64,000 nt of DNA from an uncultured Alistipes sp. Its GTDB lineage: Bacteria > Bacteroidota > Bacteroidia > Bacteroidales > Rikenellaceae. Under the pieces are notes generated by a model. It did not search any database, had not been told where the DNA came from, and saw only the letters and a list, made by a program, of their open reading frames with translations. How positions within the stretch are numbered: the first letter of the stretch is position 1; each line of letters opens with the position of its first letter. A program made the position numbers and the translations under genes. The stretch is taken from assembly GCA_900769405.1 (NCBI GenBank), contig CAAGGL010000008.1:62001-126000 (forward strand), in the 5' to 3' direction. Below are positions 1-7,316 of this stretch, piece after piece.

Positions 1-271
1 GACCGCGTTTGAGGATCTTGGTGATTGCGGGGCCGGTCAGTTCGTGGTTCGACTTACGATAGGCAAACCAGATCGACGCACCCACGCAGAACAGGAAGAA
101 CGGGAAGACCAGGTCGGTCGGAGTGCAACCGTCCCACGCCGCGTGGCGCAGAGGTGCAAACGCCGGCTCGCCCCAGCTACCGGGGTTGTTCACCGTGATC
201 ATACTTGCAACGGTCAGACCGCGCAGGATGTCAAGCGAAAGGAATCGTTTGAATTGTTGAGTTTGTGACAT
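1..271 (-). CDS. NagX/HGSNAT-like membrane acyltransferase (DUF5009 type), N-terminal part only
   Basis: The reverse strand opens at an ATG at 269-271 and runs off the left edge, giving the first 90 residues. After a short polar start, the segment SLDILRGLTVASMITVNN and the later FPFFLFCVGASIWFAYRK are the first two membrane segments typical of the heparan-alpha-glucosaminide N-acetyltransferase / NagX / DUF5009 family. The conserved RG of LDILRG and the motif TPTDLVFPFFLF are visible. Family members are multi-pass inner-membrane proteins thought to acetylate amino sugars across the membrane. It is divergent from the NamZ-GH9-deacetylase genes, which suits a shared amino-sugar role, but that link is inferred. 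Only about a quarter of the usual length is present, so the C-terminal helices cannot be checked. Confidence 0.8.
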   Translation of the reverse strand, partial: MSQTQQFKRFLSLDILRGLTVASMITVNNPGSWGEPAFAPLRHAAWDGCTPTDLVFPFFLFCVGASIWFAYRKSNHELTGPAITKILKRG

Positions 272-384
272 ATAAAATGATTTTAACGTTAATTTCGGGC
301 ATATTTCGGAATGTAAAATTAGTAAATTTTACGCTTTTTAGAAATATTTGAGCGGGATTTTCGTGCTTTTTCGCGAAAAAGAGT

Positions 385-392
385 TATATTTG
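385..392 (+). promoter_or_regulatory. Putative -7 box (TATATTTG) for the namZ operon
   Basis: TATATTTG matches the Bacteroidota -7 consensus TAnnTTTG exactly and lies 54 bases before the namZ ATG. No clean TTTG is found 19-21 bases upstream, where the sequence is T-rich, so only the -7 half is convincing. Confidence 0.5.
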
Positions 393-446
393 TATGCTCC
401 ACAAAATGAGTAAACACGAAATATTAACTAAATAACAAAACTTTCT

Positions 447-1673
447 ATGAAATTCAAATCACTTATTCTGGCTCTGGCCGTAGCAGTTGCTACTACCGCT
501 ACCGCTCAGGTCAAAACAGGTATCGAGGTGTTGCGCGACAACGATTTCGCTCAGCTCAAAGGCAAAAAGGTGGGTCTGATCACCAACCCCACGGGCGTTG
601 ATCGCAACCTCAAATCGACTATCGACATTCTGAACGAGGCCGAGGGCGTCGAGCTGAAAGCGCTGTACAGCCCCGAGCACGGCGTACGTGGCGACATCAC
701 CGCAGGTGCTAAGGTCGAGGACTATATTGACGCAACTACCGGCGTACAGGTATATAGCATCTACGGTCGTACCACAAAGCCGACCCCCGAGATGTTGAAG
801 GGCCTGGACGCTCTGGTTTATGATATTCAGGATATCGGCTCGCGCTCGTACACCTTCATCTCGACTATGGGTAAGGCTATGGAGGCTGCTGCCGAGAACA
901 ACATCGAGATGGTTATCCTCGACCGCCCCAACCCGCTGGGTGGCGTTCGTATGGAGGGTTGCCTGGTGACCGACGGTTACTACTCGTTCGTTAGCCAGTT
1001 CCCCATTCCCTACGTTCACGGTATGACTTCGGGCGAGTTGGCGCAGTTCCTCAACGAGAACTACCTCGAAAAGCCCTGCAAGCTGACCGTTGTGAAGATG
1101 AAGGGCTGGAAGCGCAATATGTCGTTCGAGGATACGGGTCTGCCTTGGGTACTCTCGTCGCCCCACATTCCGCAGTCGCTGAGCTGTCTGTTCTACCCCG
1201 CTACGGGTATCGCAGGTGAGCTCTACTCGCTCAACATCGGTGTTGGTTACACGCTGCCCTTCGAGTTGTTGGCTGCCGAGTGGATCGACAAGCCCGAGGT
1301 GCTGGCTGAGAACCTGAACAAGATCGGTTTGAAGGGTGTTGTTTTCCGCCCCATCTACTACAAGCCTTACTACGGCGCTCAGCAGGGTAAGAACCTGCGT
1401 GGTGTGCAGATCCACATCATCGACCCCGTGAACGCTCCCCTGACTCTGTTGCAGTTCTACTTCTTACAGGAAGCTCACAAGCTGTGGCCCGAGCACGACG
1501 TATTTGCCGAGACCACCACTTCGCGTTTGAAGATGTTCGACAAGGTGTGCGGTCGTGGCGACGTACGCTCGAAGTTCTGCGAGCGTTGGCTGGTTGAGGA
1601 CATCCTCCCCATCTGGAATGGCGACATCGACGCATTCAAGAAAAAGGTCAACAAGTATCTGCTCTACAAATAA
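447..1673 (+). CDS. namZ: Exo-beta-N-acetylmuramidase NamZ-like (DUF1343, GH171), exported
   Basis: This 408-residue protein begins with a signal peptide (MKFKSLILALAVAVATTATAQ) and then shows the DUF1343 pattern throughout: KKVGLITNPTGVD near residue 40, YSPEHGVRGD near 75, VYDIQDIGSRSYTF near 130, and ILDRPNPLGG near 155. DUF1343 proteins have been shown to be NamZ, which releases N-acetylmuramic acid from the non-reducing end of peptidoglycan fragments (family GH171). With the signal peptide it should act in the periplasm, freeing MurNAc for uptake. The next gene starts 36 bases downstream on the same strand, so co-transcription with the GH9 and deacetylase genes is likely. The ATG at 447 is the only start that keeps the signal peptide. 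Family assignment is firm; the exact substrate is inferred. Confidence 0.88.
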   Translation: MKFKSLILALAVAVATTATAQVKTGIEVLRDNDFAQLKGKKVGLITNPTGVDRNLKSTIDILNEAEGVELKALYSPEHGVRGDITAGAKVEDYIDATTGVQVYSIYGRTTKPTPEMLKGLDALVYDIQDIGSRSYTFISTMGKAMEAAAENNIEMVILDRPNPLGGVRMEGCLVTDGYYSFVSQFPIPYVHGMTSGELAQFLNENYLEKPCKLTVVKMKGWKRNMSFEDTGLPWVLSSPHIPQSLSCLFYPATGIAGELYSLNIGVGYTLPFELLAAEWIDKPEVLAENLNKIGLKGVVFRPIYYKPYYGAQQGKNLRGVQIHIIDPVNAPLTLLQFYFLQEAHKLWPEHDVFAETTTSRLKMFDKVCGRGDVRSKFCERWLVEDILPIWNGDIDAFKKKVNKYLLYK

Positions 1674-1709
1674 AAAAGTAATCACACACAACGTTAAAAC
1701 AATAATCCT

Positions 1710-3497
1710 ATGAAAAAACTTACTATCCTGGCCGTTGCACTGCTTGCAGCAGCATCGGTCTCGGCTAAGAGTTGGATCCGCACCAACTTGATCGGCTACA
1801 TCAACACACTGCCCAAGGTGGCTGTTGTGATTGCAGACACCCCCACCGAGGTTGCGACCTTCGACGTATGCGAGGCTCGTAGCGGTAAGGTTGTCTACAC
1901 GGGCAAGGCCATTGCAAAAGATGGCTCGATCTGGGGTATGCAGAGCGCCTATCGTCTGCCCTTCTCGGACCTGACCAAAGAGGGTTCGTACTACATCAAG
2001 ATTGGCGATGTACGTTCGGAGAACTTCCGCATCGGCAACGACATCTACGCCGACGCAGGCAATATGCCTCTGTTCTATATGCGCCAGCAGCGCTGCGGCT
2101 ACAACCCCTACACGGGCGAGGAGTGCCACCAGCACGATGGTTATATCGTTGACCACCCCACTCGTACGGGCGAGTATATCGACGTTCGTGGCGGTTGGCA
2201 CGATGCTACCGACCAGTTGCAGTATCTGATGACTTCGGCTAACGCTACCTTCCAGATGATGTTTGCTTACTACAAGAACCCCGATCAGTTCACTGACAAG
2301 TTCGACGCAGCAGGCAACAAGGGCAAGAACGGTGTGCCCGACATTCTCGACGAGGCTCGTTGGGGCTTGGAGTGGATGAAGCGTATGAATCCCGACTCGG
2401 CTGTAATGTTCAACCAGATCGCTGACGACCGCGACCACACCGGTATTCGCGAGCCGCACACCGATATGGTAGATTATGGTTGGGGTCCCGGTAAGGGTCG
2501 TCCCGTATATTTCATCACCGGCGACATTCAGGGTATCGGCAAGTACAAGAACCGCAATACGGGTGTTGCCTCGGCAGCAGCTAAGTATGCTTCGGCATTC
2601 GCATTGGGTTCGGTTCTGTTCGAGAAATTCGACCCCGCATTTGCTGAGAGTATGAAGAAGAAGGCGGTTGATGCAATGGCATTTGCTGAGGCTAAGCCGG
2701 GTGCATTCCACGGCGTTTGCTACAAGGAGCCCTACTTCTACGAAGAGGCTAACTGGATCGACGATATGGAGCTTGCAGCTATCGCTCTGCATCTGATGGA
2801 GCCCGAGAACGAGTATTGGCTCAAACGTGCCGACTATTGGGGCGAATTGGAGCCTATCACTCCTTGGATGGAGACCGGTAAGGCTCGCCACTATCAGTGG
2901 TATCCCTTCGTGAACGTAGGTCACTACCTGCTGGCACAGGAGGGTTCGGAGGCTCAGAAGGCTAAGTACGAGAGCTATATGGGCGAGGGTCTGATGCACA
3001 TCGAGAACCGCGCTGGCGAGGATCCCTTCTACCACGGTGTTCCTTTCCACTGGTGCTCGAACAACTTCACCTTTGGTGCACTGACTCAGTTGCGTCTGTA
3101 CAACGAGCTAACCGGCGACGAGAAGTACCTCGAAATGGAGGCTGCTCTGCTCGACTGGATCTTCGGTTGCAACCCCTGGGGCACAACTATGATTTGCGAG
3201 TATCCTGAGGGCGTTGATACCCCGACCGATCCTCACGCAATCTACTTGAAGACCCGCAATGGCTCGATCTACGGCGGTCTGATCGATGGTCCTCTCTACA
3301 AGACCATCAACGACGGTATGATCGGCGTTTCGCAGGGCGATGACGACCCGTTGAAGCCGTTCCAGAATGGTATCGCAGTATACCACGACTTCTTCGGCGA
3401 CTTCTCGACCAATGAGCCTACGATGGACGGTACGGCATCGATGACCTACTATCTCTCGACGCTCAGCGCACTCGGCAAGGACGTAAAAAAAAAGTAG
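1710..3497 (+). CDS. Glycoside hydrolase family 9 protein, exported (glucosaminidase- or cellulase-like)
   Basis: The 595-residue product has a signal peptide (to about residue 19), an immunoglobulin-like N-terminal domain (about 20-105) and a GH9 (alpha/alpha)6 catalytic domain. GGWHDATDQLQY carries the two conserved aspartates (D165 and D168; the family form is DAGD), and NEPTMDGTASM near the C-terminus carries the general acid E569. Family members are inverting enzymes: mostly endoglucanases, but several with this two-domain layout are exo-beta-D-glucosaminidases. The neighbours, NamZ upstream and a CE4 deacetylase downstream, favour an amino-sugar substrate here; this is inference. The reading frame ends at TAG 3495-3497, immediately after an A9 run forming a slippery heptamer, and the -1 frame continues without a stop into the deacetylase. 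A fusion of 828 residues is possible. Confidence 0.87.
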   Translation: MKKLTILAVALLAAASVSAKSWIRTNLIGYINTLPKVAVVIADTPTEVATFDVCEARSGKVVYTGKAIAKDGSIWGMQSAYRLPFSDLTKEGSYYIKIGDVRSENFRIGNDIYADAGNMPLFYMRQQRCGYNPYTGEECHQHDGYIVDHPTRTGEYIDVRGGWHDATDQLQYLMTSANATFQMMFAYYKNPDQFTDKFDAAGNKGKNGVPDILDEARWGLEWMKRMNPDSAVMFNQIADDRDHTGIREPHTDMVDYGWGPGKGRPVYFITGDIQGIGKYKNRNTGVASAAAKYASAFALGSVLFEKFDPAFAESMKKKAVDAMAFAEAKPGAFHGVCYKEPYFYEEANWIDDMELAAIALHLMEPENEYWLKRADYWGELEPITPWMETGKARHYQWYPFVNVGHYLLAQEGSEAQKAKYESYMGEGLMHIENRAGEDPFYHGVPFHWCSNNFTFGALTQLRLYNELTGDEKYLEMEAALLDWIFGCNPWGTTMICEYPEGVDTPTDPHAIYLKTRNGSIYGGLIDGPLYKTINDGMIGVSQGDDDPLKPFQNGIAVYHDFFGDFSTNEPTMDGTASMTYYLSTLSALGKDVKKK

Positions 3498-3544
3498 ATA
3501 AATTCGACGGTGCACAGCTCGACCGATTCGGAGCTGTGCGCCGT
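3485..3544 (+). promoter_or_regulatory. Candidate -1 ribosomal frameshift site: slippery A AAA AAG, stop, hairpin
   Basis: Nine As (3485-3493) followed by G give the zero-frame codons AAA AAA AAG directly before TAG, so 3488-3494 is the heptamer A AAA AAG, the same as in dnaX. A hairpin follows: 3507-3520 pairs with 3531-3544 over 14 bp (one G-U) around a 10-base loop, starting 12 bases after the heptamer. No T-tract follows the hairpin, so it does not look like a terminator. A -1 slip would continue as GTA GAT AAA TTC into the deacetylase frame. The 12-base spacer is longer than the usual 5-9. The A9 tract could also allow polymerase slippage, or mark a lost base (A10 to A9). Confidence 0.6.
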
Positions 3545-4195
3545 ATGAATCCCGCGGAGAAGAAGATTTACTTCTGTTTTACAGGCGATTACAACTTCGA
3601 GGGAGTGCCTACGGTATTGGCAACTCTCGCTAAACACAACATCGAGAGTTCGTGGTTCGTAACGGGTAACTGCGTGCGCGTAAATCGCGAGGCCGTGCAG
3701 GCAATTATCGACGCGGGACACTATGTTGCTCCCCACTCGGACAAGCACCTGCTCTATGCTGATTGGGACGACGCTCACACGCCGCTCGTAACTCCCGAGG
3801 AGGTGCGCGTGGATCTCGACGCCAATATGGCCGAGCTGGCAGGTATGGGTATCGATGTCGAGAAGATTCGCGCCTATATGCCGCCTTACGAGCACTATTC
3901 GTCAGAGTCGAATGCGGTAGCAGTGCAGATGGGTTTGGTGCCCATCAATCTGACCGAGGATTCGTACACCAATGCCGACTACACCACTCCGGGGATGAAG
4001 GGTTATCGTTCGTCGAAGGCTATCTTGAAGGATTTCTGGGCAAAGGAGGAGCACGAAGGTCTGAACGGTGCGATCATTCTGATCCACCCGGGCACCAACG
4101 AGGAGCGCACCGACAAGCTCTATAACCAACTCGACAAGATGATCCGCAAGCTCAAAAAATTGGGCTACTCGTTCGGATCGTTCAAGGAGGAGTAA
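3545..4195 (+). CDS. Polysaccharide deacetylase (NodB/CE4-like), possibly the C-terminal domain of the GH9 gene
   Basis: From the ATG at 3545 the product has 216 residues; a GTG at 3536 and the frame open from 3494 extend it upstream. Motifs of the NodB fold are visible: FCFTGDYNFEG (motif 1 region with a single aspartate), APHSDKHLLY (metal-binding His-x3-His), RAYMPPYEHY (motif 3) and ILIHPGTNEER (motif 5 histidine). Family members remove N-acetyl groups from GlcNAc-containing glycans. No signal peptide is present if translation starts here, which would leave a periplasmic-type enzyme in the cytoplasm. As the tail of the exported GH9 protein it would be secreted, which favours a fusion by frameshift or a recently broken fused gene. 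A deacetylase feeding a GH9 glucosaminidase is a plausible pairing, but inferred. Confidence 0.8.
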   Translation: MNPAEKKIYFCFTGDYNFEGVPTVLATLAKHNIESSWFVTGNCVRVNREAVQAIIDAGHYVAPHSDKHLLYADWDDAHTPLVTPEEVRVDLDANMAELAGMGIDVEKIRAYMPPYEHYSSESNAVAVQMGLVPINLTEDSYTNADYTTPGMKGYRSSKAILKDFWAKEEHEGLNGAIILIHPGTNEERTDKLYNQLDKMIRKLKKLGYSFGSFKEE

Positions 4196-4223
4196 ACGAT
4201 TGGGATTCACATTTTAGAATTGG

Positions 4224-4251
4224 GCCGCGCTTTTCGGAGCGCGGCTTTTTT
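4224..4251 (+). terminator. Rho-independent terminator after the deacetylase
   Basis: GCCGCGCT (4224-4231) pairs with AGCGCGGC (4238-4245) around a 6-base loop, followed by six Ts. It closes the namZ-GH9-deacetylase unit. Confidence 0.85.
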
Positions 4252-4266
4252 CAATTCAAAATTCAG

Positions 4267-4284
4267 AATTCACGATTCACAATT
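4267..4284. repeat. Short dispersed AT-rich motif
   Basis: AATTCACGATTCACAATT shares the 13-mer AATTCACGATTCA with the reverse strand at 32112-32124, which is also intergenic. Such runs of near-identical ATTCA units are common filler between Bacteroidales genes. No function is evident. Confidence 0.4.
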
Positions 4285-4308
4285 ATTATTCTTTGACTCT
4301 ACTTAGGC

Positions 4309-4376
4309 TCATCATTGGCTGAGGGGCTCGGCCGTAGGCCGACCCGCAAATGATGACACGCCTCGGCGAGGTGTGG
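4309..4376. repeat. Two tandem hairpins in the gap between the deacetylase and argS
   Basis: In the 329-base gap 4196-4524, TCATCATT (4309-4316) pairs with AATGATGA (4349-4356), enclosing an inner stem TCGGCC/GGCCGA (4328-4333 / 4337-4342). A second hairpin follows directly: CACGCCTC against GAGGTGTG around a GGC loop, to about 4376. No T-tract follows. It could be a REP-like element or a small structured RNA. Apart from the terminator and the argS -7 box, nothing else is seen in the gap. Confidence 0.45.
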
Positions 4377-4483
4377 ATGGTTTTTCAGTTCGCAACTCTC
4401 AATTTTGATTCCCGAATCCCGAATTATTTTAGCTTATTATTAGCTTATTGCGCAAAAAATTACCGTTCTTCGTGATTTTTGCG

Positions 4484-4491
4484 TAAATTTG
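4484..4491 (+). promoter_or_regulatory. Putative -7 box (TAAATTTG) for argS
   Basis: TAAATTTG fits TAnnTTTG and ends 33 bases before the argS ATG. No TTTG is found at 19-21 bases upstream, so the -33 element is weak. Confidence 0.45.
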
Positions 4492-4524
4492 CCGCGCGAA
4501 AACAATTAAAAACCATATACAAAG

Positions 4525-6306
4525 ATGATTATCGAAGAGTTTATTTCGGGCGTAGTGAGCCGCAGCGTCGGCGCACTCTACGGCGAACAGGAGGGCGAAG
4601 TGCTCCAAATACAAAAGACACGCAAAGAGTTCGAGGGCGACTTTACCCTCGTTGTATTCCCCCTGCTCAGACGTAGCCGTAAATCTCCCGAAGCAACCGC
4701 TACCGAAATAGGCGAACACATCGTTGCCAACACCCCCGAAGTGAGCGCTTTCAACGTCATTAAGGGCTTCTTGAACATCTCTCTCTCGGCCGATTTCTGG
4801 GCAGAGCGTTTTGCTGAGATTCGTGCCGATGAGGACTACGGTCAGGCTGACGCAACGGGTCGCACCGTGATGATCGAGTACTCGTCGCCCAACACCAACA
4901 AGCCCCTCCACCTGGGTCACATCCGCAACAACCTGCTCGGTTACTCGGTGGCGCAGATCCTCAAAGCGAACGGTCACAACGTGATCAAGGCTAACTTGGT
5001 GAACGACCGCGGTATCCACATCTGCAAGTCGATGTTGGCGTGGAAACTCTATGGTGGTGGCGAGACCCCCGCATCGAGCGGTATGAAGGGCGACCACCTC
5101 GTGGGTAAGTACTACGTCGAGTTCGACAAGCACTACAAGGAGCAGATCAAGCAGCTCGTAGCTGAGGGCGTGAGCGAGGAGGAGGCTAAGAAGCAGGCTC
5201 CGATTATGCAGGAGGCGCAGGCGATGTTGCGCAAGTGGGAGGCTAAGGACGAGGAGGTTTACTCGTTGTGGCAGACGATGAACGGCTGGGTATATGACGG
5301 CTTCGACGTTACGTACAAGGCTCTGGGTGTCGATTTCGATAAGGTTTACTACGAGTCGCAGACCTATCTGCTCGGTAAGGACATCGTACAGAAGGGTCTG
5401 GACGCAGGCGTTTTCTTCCGCAAGGAGGACAACTCGGTGTGGATCGACCTGGCGGCTGATGGTTTGGATCAGAAGCTGTTGCTGCGTGGCGACGGCACTT
5501 CGGTATATATGACTCAGGATCTGGGTACCGCTTTCCGCCGTTTCGAGGATAACAAGCTCGACGATATGATCTACGTCGTAGGTAACGAGCAAAACTACCA
5601 CTTCCAGGTTTTGAAGTTGATTCTCAAAAAGTTGGGTCACGATTGGAGCGACAACATCACCCACCTCTCGTACGGTATGGTCGAGTTGCCCGAGGGCAAG
5701 ATGAAGTCGCGTGAGGGTACGGTTGTCGATGCTGACGACCTGATTGCCGATATGGTTTCGACCGCACGCGAGATGTCGCAGGAGCTGGGTAAGTTGGACG
5801 GCTGCACCGAGGAGCAGGCTGAGGCGATCTCGAAGATGGTTGGTCTGGGTGCGCTCAAATACTTCATCTTGAAGGTCGATCCCAAGAAGACGATGTTGTT
5901 CGATCCGCGCGAGTCGATCGACTTCAACGGCAACACGGGTCCCTTCATTCAGTACACCCACGCACGTATCTGCTCGGTGTTGCGTAAGGCCGCCGAGAGC
6001 GGTATCGACTATGCAGGTCGCGTGGTTGGTATCGACTACTTGAAGGAGGAGATCGAGTTGATCAAGACCCTGAGCGAGTACCCCGCAGTGGTGGCATCGG
6101 CAGGCGACAACTTCGCTCCGTCGATCATCGGTGCTTACATCTACGAGCTGGCGAAGGCGTTCAACAGCTACTACCACGACCACTCGATTATGCGCGAGGA
6201 GAATGTGAAGGTGCGCCAGATGCGTTTGCAGTTGGCATCGGAGATCGCTCGCGTGATCCGCACGGGTATGGCGCTGCTGGGTATCGAGGTTCCCGAGCGT
6301 ATGTAG
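4525..6306 (+). CDS. argS: Arginyl-tRNA synthetase
   Basis: The 593-residue protein is a class I aminoacyl-tRNA synthetase that charges tRNA-Arg in the cytoplasm. The N-terminal Add-1 type domain covers roughly residues 1-85. The ATP-binding signature SSPNTNKPLHLGHIRNN (HIGH motif as HLGH) is near residue 115, and the KMSKS-equivalent GKMKSREGTVVDADDL is near 390. The all-helical DALR anticodon-binding domain fills the C-terminus and ends in the characteristic GMALLGIEVPERM. The length is that of the family. The ATG at 4525 sits 33 bases after a -7 box, and a bidirectional terminator follows. Confidence 0.97.
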   Translation: MIIEEFISGVVSRSVGALYGEQEGEVLQIQKTRKEFEGDFTLVVFPLLRRSRKSPEATATEIGEHIVANTPEVSAFNVIKGFLNISLSADFWAERFAEIRADEDYGQADATGRTVMIEYSSPNTNKPLHLGHIRNNLLGYSVAQILKANGHNVIKANLVNDRGIHICKSMLAWKLYGGGETPASSGMKGDHLVGKYYVEFDKHYKEQIKQLVAEGVSEEEAKKQAPIMQEAQAMLRKWEAKDEEVYSLWQTMNGWVYDGFDVTYKALGVDFDKVYYESQTYLLGKDIVQKGLDAGVFFRKEDNSVWIDLAADGLDQKLLLRGDGTSVYMTQDLGTAFRRFEDNKLDDMIYVVGNEQNYHFQVLKLILKKLGHDWSDNITHLSYGMVELPEGKMKSREGTVVDADDLIADMVSTAREMSQELGKLDGCTEEQAEAISKMVGLGALKYFILKVDPKKTMLFDPRESIDFNGNTGPFIQYTHARICSVLRKAAESGIDYAGRVVGIDYLKEEIELIKTLSEYPAVVASAGDNFAPSIIGAYIYELAKAFNSYYHDHSIMREENVKVRQMRLQLASEIARVIRTGMALLGIEVPERM

Positions 6307-6331
6307 TCCCCGCGATACATATTCATCACAA

Positions 6332-6365
6332 AATAATCCTGTCCTTTTTCGAGGGCAGGATTATT
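6332..6365. terminator. Hairpin terminator after argS
   Basis: AATAATCCTGTCC (6332-6344) pairs with the 3' arm 6353-6365 around a T-rich loop (13 bp, one wobble), followed by T-rich sequence. It separates argS from the convergent ATP synthase operon. Confidence 0.75.
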
Positions 6366-6391
6366 TGTTTTCGGGAGCCGGTCCCCACCGC

Positions 6392-6424
6392 AAAAAAATT
6401 CGCGCCCCCGAACGGGGACGCGAA
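6392..6424 (-). terminator. Terminator of the ATP synthase operon
   Basis: On the minus strand TTCGCG and a run of four C pair with GGGG and CGCGAA (6399-6424, one mismatch), followed by seven Ts (6392-6398). It lies 28 bases beyond the atpG stop. Confidence 0.85.
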
Positions 6425-6451
6425 CTATATGCAAATAATACGACTCTCGCG

Positions 6452-7312
6452 TTACTCGTGCGAGGTGATGTCGGCCAACTCGTCGGTAATGGCCTGCTGG
6501 CGACGTTTGTTGTAGGTCAGGCGGAGCTCGTCAAGCAGGTCGTTAGCATTGTCCGACGCCGTCTGCATCGCTACCGTACGCGCCGCGTGCTCCGAGGTTG
6601 TATTGTCGAGCAGAATCTCATACATCTGTATCTTAACCGCGTAGGGCACCAAGTTCGACATCAACTCCTCGGCCGAGGGCTCGAAGATGTAGTCCGCATC
6701 AGCAACCTTCGCGTCCACCTCGAAACGCTCCACCGCAACGGGCAACAGACGATCGGCGGTCGGCACCTGACGACCCATCGAGTGGAAGTGGTGATAAGCA
6801 ACCTCCACGCGATCAACACGCTCCGAGGTATATTCGTCAATCAGCCACTCGGTCAATCGCGCCACCTGCTCATAGTCGTAATCGCCTATCGAGGTCGGAA
6901 ACTCACGACACATCTCGACGCCGCTCTTGCTCATCGCCGCGACCATCTTCTCGCCAATCGCCACAACCTCCACGCACTCGAAACCCTCCGCACGAAGGCG
7001 TGCGACAGCCTCTGTGGCCGTTTTGATGGCCGAGGCATTAAATCCTCCGCAGAGCGATGTATCCGACGCCAAAGCGACCAAAACAGCCCGTTTCGCAGCG
7101 GTATGCGGCACAACCAAAGGCGAACACACCTCAGTGGCCGATCGCAACGTGGCGACCATTGCCGACACACGCGACTCATACTCGGCAAACGACAACGCCG
7201 CACCCTGCACCTTGTGCAGTTTGGCCGACGAAACCATCTTCATTGCCGAGGTGATTTTCAGCGTACTCTGTACCGAGGCGATACGTCCCTTGATCTCTTT
7301 GAGCGATGCCAT
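6452..7312 (-). CDS. atpG: F1 ATP synthase gamma subunit
   Basis: The 286-residue protein is the central shaft of F1, which turns inside the alpha3beta3 ring and couples proton flow to ATP synthesis. The N-terminal helix begins MASLKEIKGRIASVQSTLKITSAMKMVSSAKLHK with the conserved KITSAMKMV, and the C-terminal helix carries the family signature MQTASDNANDLLDELRLTYNKRRQ. It is the last gene of the operon, four bases after atpA, and is followed by a strong terminator. Confidence 0.96.
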   Translation of the reverse strand: MASLKEIKGRIASVQSTLKITSAMKMVSSAKLHKVQGAALSFAEYESRVSAMVATLRSATEVCSPLVVPHTAAKRAVLVALASDTSLCGGFNASAIKTATEAVARLRAEGFECVEVVAIGEKMVAAMSKSGVEMCREFPTSIGDYDYEQVARLTEWLIDEYTSERVDRVEVAYHHFHSMGRQVPTADRLLPVAVERFEVDAKVADADYIFEPSAEELMSNLVPYAVKIQMYEILLDNTTSEHAARTVAMQTASDNANDLLDELRLTYNKRRQQAITDELADITSHE

Positions 7313-7316
7313 ACGA

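Noticed and set aside
1464..3050. Long open frame (528 codons) antisense to the GH9 gene
   Set aside because: It is a shadow of the strong codon bias of namZ and GH9 on the other strand; no domain or start signal.
3507..3544. The hairpin as a terminator of the GH9 gene
   Set aside because: No T-run follows, and the deacetylase coding sequence continues straight through it.
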